64,000 nt of DNA from Spirometra erinaceieuropaei (GCA_902702965.1 CACRXP010000852.1:158552-222551); one strand, 5' to 3'; positions 34,183-46,632 are shown, counted from the stretch's first letter. Notes: a model not told the origin generated them from the letters alone. Numbers and translations are program-made.

Positions 34183-36465
34183 TCAAGACTCCTTCCTGGG
34201 ACTCGTCTTTTTGCTTCTATTGGCAATGTATTTGAGCGCGATGCTCTCCGATCGACCCGGCGATGGGAAACCTTCGCCCCCCTTCGGGAGGCCTCCACTT
34301 ATTCGCAGATCCGGTTTCTGCACAGGTGTCTCGACAATAATGTGTTGCCGAAATGTGTTTCATACAAGCCTCCGGTTAGCACACATTTGGCGAGACAAGC
34401 AGTATTTCAACATGGAAGAAGGATGATCCGAGTGTCCCTCCAAGATCGCCACGCGAGACTTCCCAACTACCGTCAATGGAATGACCGTGAAAAGACCAGA
34501 TGCCGTGAGTTCATGGGCGAGATCTGTACACATCTGCTCCTGCAGAGGATAGCTGAACAAGCCCGCGAACAGAGAATGATACGCGACGCAGCACTGGAGA
34601 ACAAATTCCGAAAGCTGCCCAATCCAACGTCGCCCAGAAACGACAAACTGGTGTACAACCTGTCGTCAAAGGAGCCGACGAAGGATCAGATGCAGATTTT
34701 AAGGCACGAAGCTTCATTCAACACGACTAACGCCAAATCTGTTAACATGATTGCAGCAGTGGAATCACTCCTTAGTCAGACGAAGGCAACGGAGGAGACC
34801 AAGAGCCTCATCCGACACCAAGTGTCGTCTCTCCTGATGGTCCACAGGCCGCGTGAAGTGCTTTCCAAGGTCGAACGTGATGCGCTTAGAGAACTCAAGG
34901 CCTGGTCATCGTGCCAACGGACAAGGGGCGCTCCACGGTTGTGATGGACAGGACAGACTACCCTCAAAAAGCCAAAGGTTTACTGGAGGACCGACAGTTA
35001 TATGTCCCATGTGCAACGAACCCTGTAAAAGCGCTGACACGCGAAATCAATGCTACGTTGTTGGTCATGGAGTACTCAGGTGCAATAACAACGACCGACA
35101 GACGCATGACGATACCCTAGGATACGGCTTTGGCGCGATTATATGGCCACCCTAAGGTGCACAAAGACGGCGCTCCTCTCCAAACCATCGTATCGCTCAA
35201 AGGTACCTCAACGTACGGACTGGCTTAGTGGCTGTTCCAGCGTCTCAAGTACCTGACCGATGAGTCAGACACCACAGTCTCTGCGTCAGCAGAATTCCTG
35301 GAGAAACTCAAAGGGTAAGCCTCCATCAAAATGAGTTCATGGCATTTTTTGTTGTTACATCCCTTTTTACTTCTATTCCCCAGGACCTGGCGATCGAGAC
35401 AATCGAGCTGCTTCTACAAAATAAAACCATGAAACTGAGAATCGTCTTGGACGCGCCCAAGTCCTTCAGCTCCTGAAGTTTTGTCTCAGGACATACTTCA
35501 CATTTGATGGGACAATTTACGAACAGGTGAAGGGCACACCAATGGGTTCGCCGATTTCGGGATTCATCGCCGAGGCGTTCCTGCAACGGTTAGAGTCGCT
35601 GGTCTTCCAAAACCACAAACCGAAGTTGTGGGCCCGGTATGTGGAGGATACCTTCGTCGTTATCGACCGGGATCAACTGCTGACATTCAAGGAACGTCTG
35701 AATGCGGTCTTCCCGGACATACAATTTACGATGGAGGAGGAAGAGAACAACCAGCTGGCCTTCCTGGATCTCCTCGTATGCCGCAAAGATTGTGGTGGAC
35801 TAAAGAACAAAGTTTTCCTGAAAGCGACAAATACGATGCAAGTACTGAACTTCAACAGTAACTACCCAATCAGCCACAAACGCAGTTGTGTAAAGACGCT
35901 TTATTGGCGTTTCGAAACGCACTGCAATAAACCGGAAGACAAGATTGCCGAACTACAATAATTTCGAGGTGTCTTCAAAGCCAATGGCTACCCGCGCAAT
36001 TTTTTCAACCAGTGCATACGCAAAAGGGACGAAAGGCCTAACCGCACGGACATAAACGTTTGGCGAGTGCTTCCATATGTCAAGAACGTTTCGGAAGATG
36101 TTGGCCGCCTTCTCGCACCAATTGGGGTTGGAGTTGCACACAGACCGGAGGCAACCATCAGGCGTCAGTGCATGAAACCAAAAGACCCACTGCTACGGCA
36201 AGAAACGTCTGGAGTCGTTTATCGGATCCAGTGCAGTTGCGGACAAAGCAACTACGTCAGAGAAACTGGAAGGCATATCCAAACGCGAATGGCCGAACAC
36301 GCTGATGCGGTGCGCAGAAATGACGCCAGCTCTCAGGTTGCGGCTCATTCGACGGGTTCCGGCCACACATTCAAATTTGACGAGGCCGAAATTCTTGCAA
36401 GAGGTGACAACCGCTTGAGCCGGCAGCTGCCTGAGTCATGGTTTACTGGTCCCCCCGTCTATTAG
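34183..36465 (+). pseudogene. Penelope-like RT/GIY-YIG polyprotein, inactivated
   Basis: The N-terminal frame 34024-34944 covers the PLE upstream domain (RFLHRCLDNNVLPKC, then a basic region rich in R, K, E). A frameshift near 34903 leads to VPTDKGRSTVVMDRTDY. A TAG at 35226-35228 replaces the expected lysine in YGLA-WLFQRL. Motif A is FFVVTSLFTSIP, with valine where the catalytic aspartate belongs (35351-35353). Piece 35527-35961 has TPMGSPISGF and motif C YVEDTFVVI (YVDD in the family). Piece 36067-36465 has the GIY-YIG region (VVYRIQCSCGQSNYVRETGR, EHADAV, HSTGSGHTFKF). Both RT catalytic sites are damaged. Confidence 0.9.
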
Positions 36466-36546
36466 CAAGTGCAATAATCTTCTCATTCAATACACCGTGC
36501 TAAGATTTCTCCTAGGCGGAGTAATTGGCCAAGCGGGGAGCGCACA

Positions 36547-36866
36547 GGTGAACACTCTTCCCAACACCAGGGTCAGCGCGTCAGATGGTCGAGCAATCAT
36601 CACACCAACATCCAACGCACGTGATGAAATTGCAGCAATTAACGATGCGAATGTCGGCCATCACGCCACGTGCAACGATCCCTGATGAATGGCGGAACCG
36701 TGAATAGTCATAGGTATGTGGTAGCATGGCTACTGCATCCTATAAATACTGCAGCCGCATATGCATGAACCACCCTTATCTGCGTCTGTTTCTGATGATG
36801 GATTCGAGCAGGAATCCGAAACGTCAGGCTAATGAAGCTCTTGTCCCGGCGATGGGGTCTTCCTTT
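36547..36866 (+). repeat. PLE2 3' pseudo-LTR
   Basis: Direct repeat of 33844-34165; ends at about GGGGTCTTCC before unrelated sequence. Contains TATAAATACTGCAGCCGCAT at about 36741-36760. Confidence 0.8.
36792..36825 (+). ncRNA. hammerhead-ribozyme-like motif (PLE2, 3' copy)
   Basis: CTGATGA at 36792-36798, a 6-bp stem GGATTC/GAATCC, GAAAC at 36818-36822 and GTC at 36823-36825. Flanking GTTT and AGGC can pair only with wobbles. Same layout as 34090-34123. Confidence 0.55.
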
Positions 36867-37777
36867 TTAAGATTCTCTTACACCTTGTCATGCTATTTGC
36901 AATGAATGGGTTATCGCAATGTATGATTTAACTGCCCTGTCATCATTGCCGAAAGTTTATTTACTTAACTTTTTTGTCTGTCAAGAAAAGCCGGTTTTAA
37001 CATGATTCCAAGCCCTTGTGACATTCAGCGGAAAATACCAGATTAACAAGCCTCCTTTCATTATTCCGAATCGCAATCGCAGTTCCTATGGAGGACGTTA
37101 TTTAAAAACGGATAGGAAACATCGTAGTCTACGGTTTGGGTTTATTCAATCTTTGAAACTTTGCCTTGAGAGTCGTAGCTCATGTTATGGATTCGTGCAT
37201 ACGCCCTCATTAGTTTGAACACGACCATGTTAACTTCAATTTCACTTGCAGCTGCCGTCATGGTTATTTCTAGCCAAGCCAGACATATTCTTCTTGCAGG
37301 TGTGCCGACCTCGTAGACGTGTTTTAGCTCGCCAGACAAGTAAGACTACCACAGCCCGCGCTCAGACAAGCGGTCAGTATGGCATATTAATTAAAACTGC
37401 CTTCTTTGAATTCGCATTGATGAGTTTTCGAAAATCGGCAGCTTTCAAAAAAACTTTAAATTCTTCTTTTATCAGCACTTGCTTCCGCAATATGGAAAAG
37501 AACGATATGGAATTAGTCGTCTCGAACGAAATTTTAAAGGCCCTGTACGGGAATCCATTATACTTTACGCTCGTTTGAAAAAGACTAAATATACATTGGA
37601 ATTTTGCAAATATTTGCATAAAATTCATAATACTTACTATGGTTAACAACTTTTGAAACACATACTGACAAAATCATGCGTTTAAAATCCGATTATTGTG
37701 CTTACTAAATTACCAATGGCAAAAGCTGAAATTTTAACTAGGAGTGGAATGGCATAGTAGACAAATCTGTAGAAGTA
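36867..37777. other. spacer without recognised gene
   Basis: A 110-codon frame at 37246-37578 has no known motif and no second copy in the window. Nothing else is supported. Confidence 0.4.
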
Positions 37778-38630
37778 CAGTAGGTGGGCCAACTCATGAC
37801 ATGTCAACCACAATTTCCAAATACGCTTTTGTTTCGGAAAAAAAAATTAAGTAGGGTTGTAAAAGTAATTATCCTGCAGAATAATTGTACAACAATCATG
37901 TTACTGCAGAATGTCGGTTTTCGAACTATGTTCCTTCCGGTGACATGCAAAAACTGCACTCTATTGATAATGACTTCTTATATCGCATGCATTTTTCTCG
38001 TTAATTTCTTATGCCCCTAAATATCCAATTATATTTCATAGAAATAATCAAAAAAAATATTCATTCTTTTTCTCTTTTGATAGAAACCTACATGCTGGTC
38101 CACTCTTACACTTGAAAGAATAGTAATATTCGGTTTTTAAAAACTTTTTCGGTTCGCGAATAGGTTTTGGATCCGCTCTTCCGTTACGCTTGGAATCAGG
38201 GTTTCCATATAAAAGCCTTATATTTTTTTCCCTACGGGGAAGCACACATTTCTCTCCGGTAATAAAGGGGGACTATATAGGGTTCACAAAATTTGGCAGT
38301 GGATTTGATTCATATTGTTAACTTTACAAGCCACATTGGTAAATGCAGATACATGACTATTTATGAACGGTAACTTCACGGCATTTAAGTCCTACAATTA
38401 GAAACTTTTTGAAAACCGCATGATACCTTTCCTTCGACAATTGCATTGAAATCAATCGTACTTGTTTACCGAATGAACAAAAGAATGACTATTTTTGTGC
38501 ATGTTTTCCATGAACTATACTTGGATTTCTAGGAGCATCGATAATCAATGAGACAACTTCATGCTACTTCAGTAGTCTTTTTACAGAGTGTAGTTTTTGC
38601 ATGCAGTATCGAAGACATTCATTCAATAGC
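37778..38630. mobile_element. TA-flanked TIR element (copy 2, right end lost)
   Basis: The left end is the clearest of the family: TA at 37776-37777, then CAGTAGGTGGGCCAACTCATG. Internal sequence matches 26152-27009 and 48414-49279 through GTTTTTGCATGCAG near 38592-38606, then homology fades and no right TIR is seen. Confidence 0.75.
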
Positions 38631-40230
38631 ATAAATGGACACAGATATTTACTCTATACTGACTATAGAACTTTTATCACGTTGATAAGAAAAAGAAGTC
38701 AATACTGTTTTAACAAGTTACGTCAGCCTAATGCACGCGTTCTCAACAACAAATAAAAAGACCAATCACTAATAAAAACCCCAAAATGTTTCAATAATAA
38801 CAAAAACACGATCTCCGACAAAGGACCCGGTTAAATGACAGGCTGATGGCGCTATTCAGATAGCAGACTTTTGCACATAACATTAAGAGTTTATTGAACA
38901 CTATGCGGTAAATGGTCGTTATATAACATCTGCATTATGGAGTTTGAAATTCGTATTACAGCTATTTGTGAGACAGCTTGCTACAGTCTCTAATTTGCAG
39001 TGCGACAATGAAAACGTATCTGATATTGAGTCTGCTATATGCGCTTAGGACTTGCATTTGTTGCAGGTCCTGTGGCCAAACAGTAGGCAGCACATGTAAG
39101 TACACTATGTTTTATATGGATAATAAAATCATAGTCCCTGATATGCATAAAAATGGGCATTTGGCTAAGGGCTATTAATATAAAGTGAACCAATATTTTA
39201 ATGTGTTAAATGCATGCGCGGATATGATTCGAACGAACAAATGTGCAATATTCCTTAGAAAATGTACGTCGCCTGAAAATGTATTCAAGCAGTCCAATTT
39301 TAGGAATAAGATGACAGTTTAAGAGTCCGAATTCCTTCCCTGCTCATCATTTCCCACCAAACCAAATACATGCGAATAAATAACTTTTCTAAATAATTAA
39401 GCGGTGGCCACCATGAAATCTGCTAATCAAATTTAGAGTTTGGGCCGAATAAAACATGTAAAAATTATAAATAAATCTACGTCGTAACGACATGGTAATC
39501 AAAACAGAATTATCTCATGCCAACATCTAATTGAGCATAGCATGTTCGAAAATGTGTTTACTGTTTGCATTTTGTCTGCAATCATTAAACTGCATTTCCG
39601 AAAATTAATTTATACGCAAACGTACGAGTTTTTGAGTCACACCCTTTGTTTAGTTTATACATCCTGGTTGCCTTTATACCTAACGTAAAGGAATTGACGA
39701 GATATTTTTTGGATTCTTTACAATAGGGATAAATGCCAAATACATTTATTTATACACTAGTTGCATCAAACATCTGTAAAGACAGGCATTCAGTTTACTT
39801 TAAGAAAGCCTGTTTTTTGCAGTCATTGTGTTTTTAAAGTAGATGTTTGGTGATAATTTTACGTTATGCTCTTTAAAATTTACTGTATTCTGTCTAAGCG
39901 CGAACAATTATGACTTTCCGTAATATTCACAAGTTTAGTAATTCTCCACAGGTTCACAGCATACGTAATAACGCGCAACGTACAATACTCAGACACATTT
40001 TGAGGAATCTTATTGTCTACTTTTTTGACTAGCAACAGACCTACTGCGATTAAACATTGAAAACTTTAACGTTATTTTTAGCAAACAGTAAATGATATCA
40101 CATAAACGAGCATGGGACTTCAACATATATAAATCAATCAATTTTAGTCAGTATGAGTTCATGTTAGTAAAAACCGAGTCAAAAGTGACATAAGATTTAC
40201 CCTAAAAATTGCCAGCAACATACTTATATT
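38631..40230. other. spacer; possible intron of the gene ending at 40845
   Basis: AT-rich, no repeat homology noticed. If the signal-peptide exon at 39008-39095 is real, 39096-40252 is its intron. Confidence 0.3.
39008..39095 (+). CDS. possible signal-peptide exon
   Basis: ATG at 39008 opens 29 codons plus one base: MKTYLILSLLYALRTC, then CCRSC, a hydrophobic secretion-signal-like start. It ends at a textbook GTAAGT donor (39096). The single leftover base is the phase needed by the acceptor CTTTCAG at 40246-40252 before the 40253-40845 open frame. Single copy, so unsupported by comparison. The phase match has a one-in-three chance of being accidental. Confidence 0.25.
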
Positions 40231-40845
40231 ATGCATTGTTCAATGCTTTCAGTTGGATCTTATTGTGAAACCAACTCTGAACAGCAGATAACTACAACTT
40301 TTAAACAAGTACTTACAAAGCGTCTTCAATTGAAAGGGACCGTTCAACTCCCTGAATGTGCCACTACATTTTTTGGTCGTTTGACTACATTTTTCTTCGA
40401 CGATGATTTGAACTGCGTCGAGGAGAAGAGCAGATGGGGAGTAAAATTTGTTATTTACTATTGTACGGTCAATATGTACGCTTCGGTATTGACATCAAAC
40501 CGCCTACGCATGCCATTTTCATTCGACAGTGTTTGGTCTAAAAGGGATTACACAAAAGCCCGTGAGCGCAATTCAGCTAAACGTATTATGGCCAACTTTA
40601 TCTTAGTCCGCAAAAAAAGTAGATTAACGGAAAGAATTGCATTTGCAAATCAGCAAACACTGTCCTTCAAATCAACTATTTACTCCCCAAACTGCTCAAA
40701 AAATGCGGAGAACAATCAAAAATTTACACGCGGTGAAATGGACGTCCTTTCAACGCTTTGGGCTGTACTCAACTCTCGGTATCCTTTTGGATGTTATTCT
40801 TTCGCGAGAAATTCCAATCCGAACGCCGTATTCTATCCTAACTAA
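40231..40845 (+). CDS. 204-codon open frame, unknown, possibly secreted-protein exon
   Basis: No family recognised. The frame is long for chance here, since unrelated open frames in this AT-rich DNA mostly stay near 60-100 codons. Visible content: KGTVQLPECATTFF, a DDDLNC acidic stretch, WGVKFVIYYCTVN, then a basic middle (KRDYTKARERN, LVRKKSRL) and a C-terminus with paired cysteines near CSKN and GCYSF. If it is an internal or last exon it would start at 40253 after CTTTCAG; if intronless, at the ATG 40231. An AATAAA-like signal lies just after the stop (AAATAAATG near 40855). It could also be a lineage-specific element protein. Confidence 0.4.
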   Translation: MHCSMLSVGSYCETNSEQQITTTFKQVLTKRLQLKGTVQLPECATTFFGRLTTFFFDDDLNCVEEKSRWGVKFVIYYCTVNMYASVLTSNRLRMPFSFDSVWSKRDYTKARERNSAKRIMANFILVRKKSRLTERIAFANQQTLSFKSTIYSPNCSKNAENNQKFTRGEMDVLSTLWAVLNSRYPFGCYSFARNSNPNAVFYPN

Positions 40846-40879
40846 TAAGTGTGAAATAAATGATGATTACAGGAAATGA

Positions 40880-42619
40880 CTCCGTTCTTTTCTCATGCTG
40901 TTCATTATCGTGTCTTTGTTTACACGAACTAGTCTCTTTTGAAGTGGCAACTTTGAAACCTTTAGAAATTCGGGCAGCGGGATTGTCACAGCGTATTTAC
41001 GCAAAAACAGATTCCTTAGGTAACTTTCTCTTTTTGTTTTCAGGAACGCGCCATGATCTGTTTTACTATGAAACGTGATTCAGACAATTTAAACGGTTTT
41101 AGCCTATGATTGTCAACAAATAAGGATACGCCTACGTTCCAACAATCCGTGCATCGGCCTCATCGTAGTGTGCGAAACTGCGTTGTCTACGCCCCCGTAT
41201 CTGCCTCGTCGAAAGCCGGTCAATCATCGCTGTTAATACGCCAATACCCAAAACGTTTGTTCTCAGTTCGGCATTTAATGGTAGAGTAGACACGTAGTTG
41301 ATAGTGCGTAGTCTGAGCAATCTCTGTCACACACGCAACGGAAAGAGACACACAATTGGACGAGTGTCATTGTCCACCGAGCTGTAGTCATTTTTTTATC
41401 AAAGTAAAGAAGAATAAAAATTGATTACAAACACGCAATTGTTGATAAGGATAAGGTGTATGATAGGATCAGAAATGCTAAAAACGTTTCCTGCTACGAG
41501 TTTAGAAAGAATTGGTCATAGTTAGATACGTTTTGGGTATCGAGCAGCTTGCAGGCATGCAGCGTATGTGTTATATATTTTAATGAATTAGGCGTAATTT
41601 TATTCTGTAGGGAACATATTCTAAACAGTTAAATCGATTTACGCGTATTAATATTCATATTCGGTGTGTTTGGTGTAATAACAGATAAACGCTGTGCGAC
41701 GCATTCTCATGACAGCGGACGTAAATGTTTCATATAAGAGTGAAACCCTGCAGTTGTCACCTCATTTATATAGTTCCCAGCATGCGTAACTCAACCTCAT
41801 CGGGTTATGCTTATCTATAAAACATATACGCATCGGTGCGTGACTCTTTACAAGCACGGTCGCACGTCGCTGCTGATAGCTTTCTAATAAATATAATAAT
41901 ATTTTTTTATTAAAGACCCATCAGTGTCCCATCAAAGAAGGAAAAACTAAATGTACATGCAAATTTTTGACGAGGTAGGCAGAATCTGTAGAAAACGTAT
42001 CTCATACTTTCTGAATTAATAGTACGTTGAGACAAATGACTAGTGAGAAGTAAAAAAAACTCCTCGATAAAAAATAATAACAGAAAAATGCGTGCAGGAC
42101 TGGCCTGTTCGTGGCGGCATATAACGGATTATTATCGTACATTGTCAGGGCAGAAATTGATGTCGGCCTTAAGGGTTACGTATGCGGGTGGAATAGGACT
42201 GGTCTGCATGTGGTATTGTATACGGGATTCACAAATGACTTCGTCAGGTCAGTATTTATACGCCTAATGAGACTATTAGCGTCAAAGGGGCCAGACGAGA
42301 GGAACCCAGACGCGATCGGCCACACTACGCTTCGAGCCCATCCAAGAAGTGAAGATGGGAGGTACGACCAAACTACTAGTAGACGGCGAATACTGAGGGT
42401 TCCGCCGTGAGCGTCAACAGACCGCATGAGGTCGAAATGCGAGAGATGACATCAATAACCGTGAAAATCGTCAATATGGGGAGAAGTGATAGCAGAGGAT
42501 TTAGAAACCAATTCAAAACAGGGGACTCTAATGAGATAATTGAGGGTTACCACCTGATGTACCACTAAATGTCAGGACACTTCTCGAAGTCAATAACCTG
42601 AGCGTTCGGAAATGAGACC
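40880..42619. other. spacer without recognised gene
   Basis: Two short GC-richer patches (41130-41350 and 42100-42440) stand out from the AT-rich background but no protein motif was recognised in them. Confidence 0.4.
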
Positions 42620-44540
42620 GTTAACAGTGTGTTTAGGCTTTTGGGTGTAAGGTGTTTGCGTAATTTCCACTTGAATACCAGTAACTTAGGCGATGGCCTA
42701 ATTTCTGTCGGAAGATTATTTCAAAGGAAGGCATATTTGGAAGGAAGGAATATGAAGCGCTTAGATATAGTGCAAACAAGGGGCCAACTCATCATGGAGA
42801 AGTTGCGTGCGGTAAAAGACCAATCTCTTGGAGCGAAGGCGTCAAGGAGTGGAAGATTGGAGCTGGAGTTGGTGCGAAAAAAAGAAGCAAATTGTAGCTT
42901 CAAGTCTTCTGACCCGCAAAAACTTAGTTTTCTCCAGCTGACATCTCTGAGTAGAAAAATACCGGACGAAGCTTGAGAGGACAGTTTCCGGGTGAAAACT
43001 CTCTGAACATTTTCGATCTTATAGCGGTCACAGGCGTTCAGTAAACCAAAGAATGGACAGCAGTATTCGAAGACTGGAAGAACAACCAATTGATAAAGTC
43101 CTAGCCTTATTTTTGGACGGAAAACATATGAAATACAAATCCACATATCTGCTCGGCTTTGGCAGAGATTGTATCTGCATGAGATAATAAAGCAAATATA
43201 TTTGTATAACGTAGACCTAGGTCGTTTATTGTAAATAATTCTGAGAGTGTTTTATCCTGAAAAATTACGGGGCCAGGAACTTTGGCAATATCAAAAGACA
43301 AGAAACTACGCCTGGATGATGAAACCTGCATCCGCCATGTTGAACCCCATGTGCTTAAGCGTAGTTAATCGGCATTAATTTTTTAAACACAAAATTTGCA
43401 GTGTACTCAGAATATGAGCAAACACACGTAAGGCCATCAGCATAAATAAGCGTTTGCGAATTTCCGAGTTTATAGTACATATTTTGAAAAAAACTTCACT
43501 ATAAAAAACAATAAGAAAACGGTATGACGTTGGAAAATGAAAATGTTTGTCAATGCTGGTGTCGTTATAAAGGAAAGCTAAGAATAATAACGATTAATCA
43601 TAAGCTTGAAGCCGATGGGATCCGACAAGTAACTATGTTTGTTGCAGCGAGTTTAAAAAATGCGGTTCGTATGTTAATGTTTGGACAATATGTACCATCC
43701 AGGACTCCGGCAGTTATAACAGGAAAATAACTCTTGTTTGCATATCATAATTTTATGTTTGGTAAAGTTCTTATAACCTTTGTTTATTGGTTTTTTTGCA
43801 CGTGTAGCCTACGGTGTCCATTACGGCGTTTGTCTTTGGACAACACTCATGTTGTTTATTCTGTCCAACTAAATATATTTACGCACAAAGCCTAACCGGA
43901 AGGTATTTCACGAAAAAATATGTTAAGTAAAACCAAATTGGCTAGAATTGTATCTAAGAAATAGGTCTCTAAGTTAGCATTCATTAACGTCAATGCTTTT
44001 AATTACGCCAAAATGCAGGGTGCAAAATTATGTTTTACAAAATTATGTTTTCGCAGATCCTGCTGACCCGAACTTGGACGAAAGGTGGAAGTCTCACCTC
44101 GGAAACTTCACAGATGCACTGTTGGTTAGGCCACCTGCACGCATAAAACATTGAGAATATTAAACTGCCGACGAGATATCTATGATGTAAAGCGAAACAC
44201 AGAAGAGGACAGAAAACAGTACCCTGTGAGACACCACTTACAATAGAGTTCCCATCGGAAAATGAAGATCCCACTAAAAACCTTTTCTACGATTAAAAGG
44301 AAATGATCAAATAAAGTCAACATGGGGATAACTGTCATGCCTCCGGTTCAATGGAGCTTGTTATTAGATTGCCTAAGACTGCGATGTATTCTTCCCACTG
44401 CGGTGGTTTTTAACGGTTGCATTCATGCATTGGATACTCTAAACATCGAACTGCCGCTTCTTTGGCCGTCGTTTGTTCACTCTGAGTTGAACCTCTTTTA
44501 TAAAATGACTCATGTATCCTTTGGCCGGAAATAGGTCCTT
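42620..44540 (-). mobile_element. non-LTR reverse transcriptase remnant with an internal insertion
   Basis: Minus strand, high to low: motif B-like SGVSQGTVFCPLLCF near 44190-44235; motif C remnant LIYADGLTCV near 43445-43475 (ADD changed to ADG); KTLSELFTINDLGLRYTNIFALL near 43190-43260; and the thumb PVFEYCCPFFGLLNACD and IENVQRVFTRKL near 42990-43080. Motifs B and C are normally ~100-200 bp apart but here ~720 bp apart, so some 500 bp of foreign DNA probably sits between about 43500 and 44030. A different LINE family from CR1 copies 1-3. Confidence 0.7.
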
Positions 44541-45836
44541 GGGGCATTGTTGTTCGCCCCTCTTGTCTTTTTGCGTCCGGAAATATATCTCAGATATTTG
44601 GAATAGATTGCGAACACAGTTAAATTTTTAAAACAGAAGGTAATTGGTGCTAAATGGTGGGATAAGACTAAAATCGCTTGCTTTTTCTAAACGCGAAGTT
44701 TGCCCGTGTTCATTCGCATCTCAGCAGTTGCCGATTTTTTTGTTTTCCGATATAAACTGGACAATCAGGGCAGCTGAGGTTTGGGTTTTTTAAAACAGCT
44801 GATCTGGTAATTTTTAGACAACACAATCTGGGTGTAGATATAACAAGCACGTTAATTTGCCTCATACTGGTGTCCATTGAATGACTGTTTTAGCCTTAAG
44901 GCCTCTTAGGTGAAACCCATATTATGTAGTACCGTATGTATTGACTGTTGCATTCCACAAATAGTTTAAAATCTACATAAATGCATTATATAATTAATAA
45001 TATATTTCCAGTCATATTCATAACAAGGAAATGCTTTTTTACTACCGAGAAGAATCACTGTGAGCTAACTGCTGGAAAACTAACAGTCTTTCATCCTTTT
45101 TCTGGATGTCCAGTTTGATTAAAGTCCCTGAGTTGGCATACATAGCTCAGTAATCAGTTTATTGTATAAATCCCCCGACATGAAATGGAAAACTTATTTC
45201 CCATACATACAAACCAAATATCAGATATGTAATTTTAAGCACAAACAACACTAAAATTCTTCGGTTTCTTGTGCTTTAATTATACTCATTACTGGGCATA
45301 TTTCGCTAAAGTTAAATGAAACATAACGGCAAGAAATGCGCCGCTACAGGTGCAGTCCGTAACAACTCTTTGTGCTTCTACTTGCCCATTATATTCGAAA
45401 GGTCTATAAAATGACACAATGATTACGATGTAGATTTTAATGCTCAATTTTTAAAGTTTGTCAAGTACAGAGGACTACGACCATCAATCATGCAGTGGAG
45501 GAGGACATAATTGTGGACGCGTTCTCCACTCATATAACGATTGCAAGTTGTTAGTTTAAGAGCAGATATGAATGCATAATTTAAGTTCTGGGAATAACAT
45601 GGGACAAAGTTTATTCGGTTTCGGGAAATCACGCAGGCACATTTCAGGACGTGACAGGAATGAAGGAAGCAAATGAGGCGTCTTTAATTGGGAAAGCATG
45701 AGGTCTGACATTATCGACGAACAGAGGAGAATATTGTTTCGCACTGTTTCGGTGTCCATGGACTAACTGACGGACTCTGATATAGTCGAGTATGGCTGAC
45801 ATATGAATGTTTGTCATTTCGTTGGCTTATTTTCCC
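44541..45836. other. spacer without recognised gene
   Basis: AT-rich, no motif or repeat copy noticed. Confidence 0.4.
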
Positions 45837-46632
45837 TGTCGTCATTCGCGGTCGCATTTTCCCTTAAACTCTAGGCACCTTACTCGGCTTTTTTGGGTTG
45901 GGTTAACCGTTGTTTACGTATTTTCGCTTTACTTTGAAAGCGCTCATCATGAGCAGGTCCGACTCCTAAATAAAAGCTAGACTTAGTTTATTTTACCTAT
46001 TGCAGTTCTATGTAATTCATGCTGTAAAAAAGCGCCAGCGTCAGTTTAATCAGTTACAACCTACGACGTACTTTTAGATATCGTGAATACTGACTTTGTG
46101 TAACTACATATTAGCCGTCAGAAGTACTCCGTGACAATGTTTGTGAATAATGTCGTCCAGACAGTGACCAGTAATGTGATGGAACAGTGAGCTTTCTGTT
46201 CTGCAATATCTGATCAGCAAGGAGGCCCAAAATATACCTTTGAGTAACACCCCCAAAAACCTCATTTTACTCGGGATCACTGCTCTTAGGCGATAGCAAT
46301 CAGGAAAATGCCGACCTCTGCAATAACTGTGTGTCAGGTTATTTAAGTTGCCATATAAAATTTTGTTATTCGTCATTCGCGGTGACGCTTCCTTGATGGC
46401 TACGGTCCTTTAAACTCTAGACATCCTGCTCGGCTTTTGCCGGGTTGGGTTAACCGATTTTAACGCATTTTCATTTTCATTTATATAAAGTTACCATCAG
46501 CAGGTCTGCCTGCTAAATAAAAGCAAGATTTAGTGTATTTTAACTATTGAAGTTATATTTACCGCAGACTGTCAAAAACCGCCAGAGTCAATGTAGTAAG
46601 CTACAATCGACGACGCACCTTAAGGTATCGTG
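45837..46632. repeat. direct repeat pair of ~255 bp
   Basis: 45837-46087 and 46375-46632 share TCGGCTTTT, GGGTTGGGTTAACCG, CTAAATAAAAGC and CGCCAGxGTCA blocks in order, 538 bp apart. Between them (46113-46374) lies the first part of the ~530-bp repeat seen at 47591. Confidence 0.75.

Larger units (their letters stand above)
33750..34227. repeat. inverted repeat at PLE2 5' end
   Basis: 33750-33842 is the reverse complement of about 34124-34227 (CTCTTGTCCCGGC-like through CTTCTATTGGCAA). The right arm has a longer CTT run (34159-34180). The arms enclose the 5' pseudo-LTR. Confidence 0.8.
33750..36866 (+). mobile_element. Penelope-like element with two pseudo-LTRs (PLE2)
   Basis: The only PLE copy here with both ends. 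From left to right: an inverted fragment (33750-33842) complementary to about 34124-34227; a pseudo-LTR (33844-34165); the coding region (34183-36465); and a direct second pseudo-LTR (36547-36866). The two pseudo-LTRs share GGTGAACACTCTTCCCAACA at their starts, a TATAAATACTGCAGCCGCAT TATA-like region, and the ribozyme-like motif near their ends. Tandem pseudo-LTRs with an inverted terminal piece are a known PLE arrangement. The coding region is mutated. Confidence 0.85.

Noticed and set aside
35313..35393. A GTAAGC...CCCCAG interval inside PLE2 that looks like a spliceosomal intron.
   Set aside because: The interval itself reads as degraded RT motif A (VTSLFTSIP in one frame), so it is coding sequence with frameshifts and not an intron.
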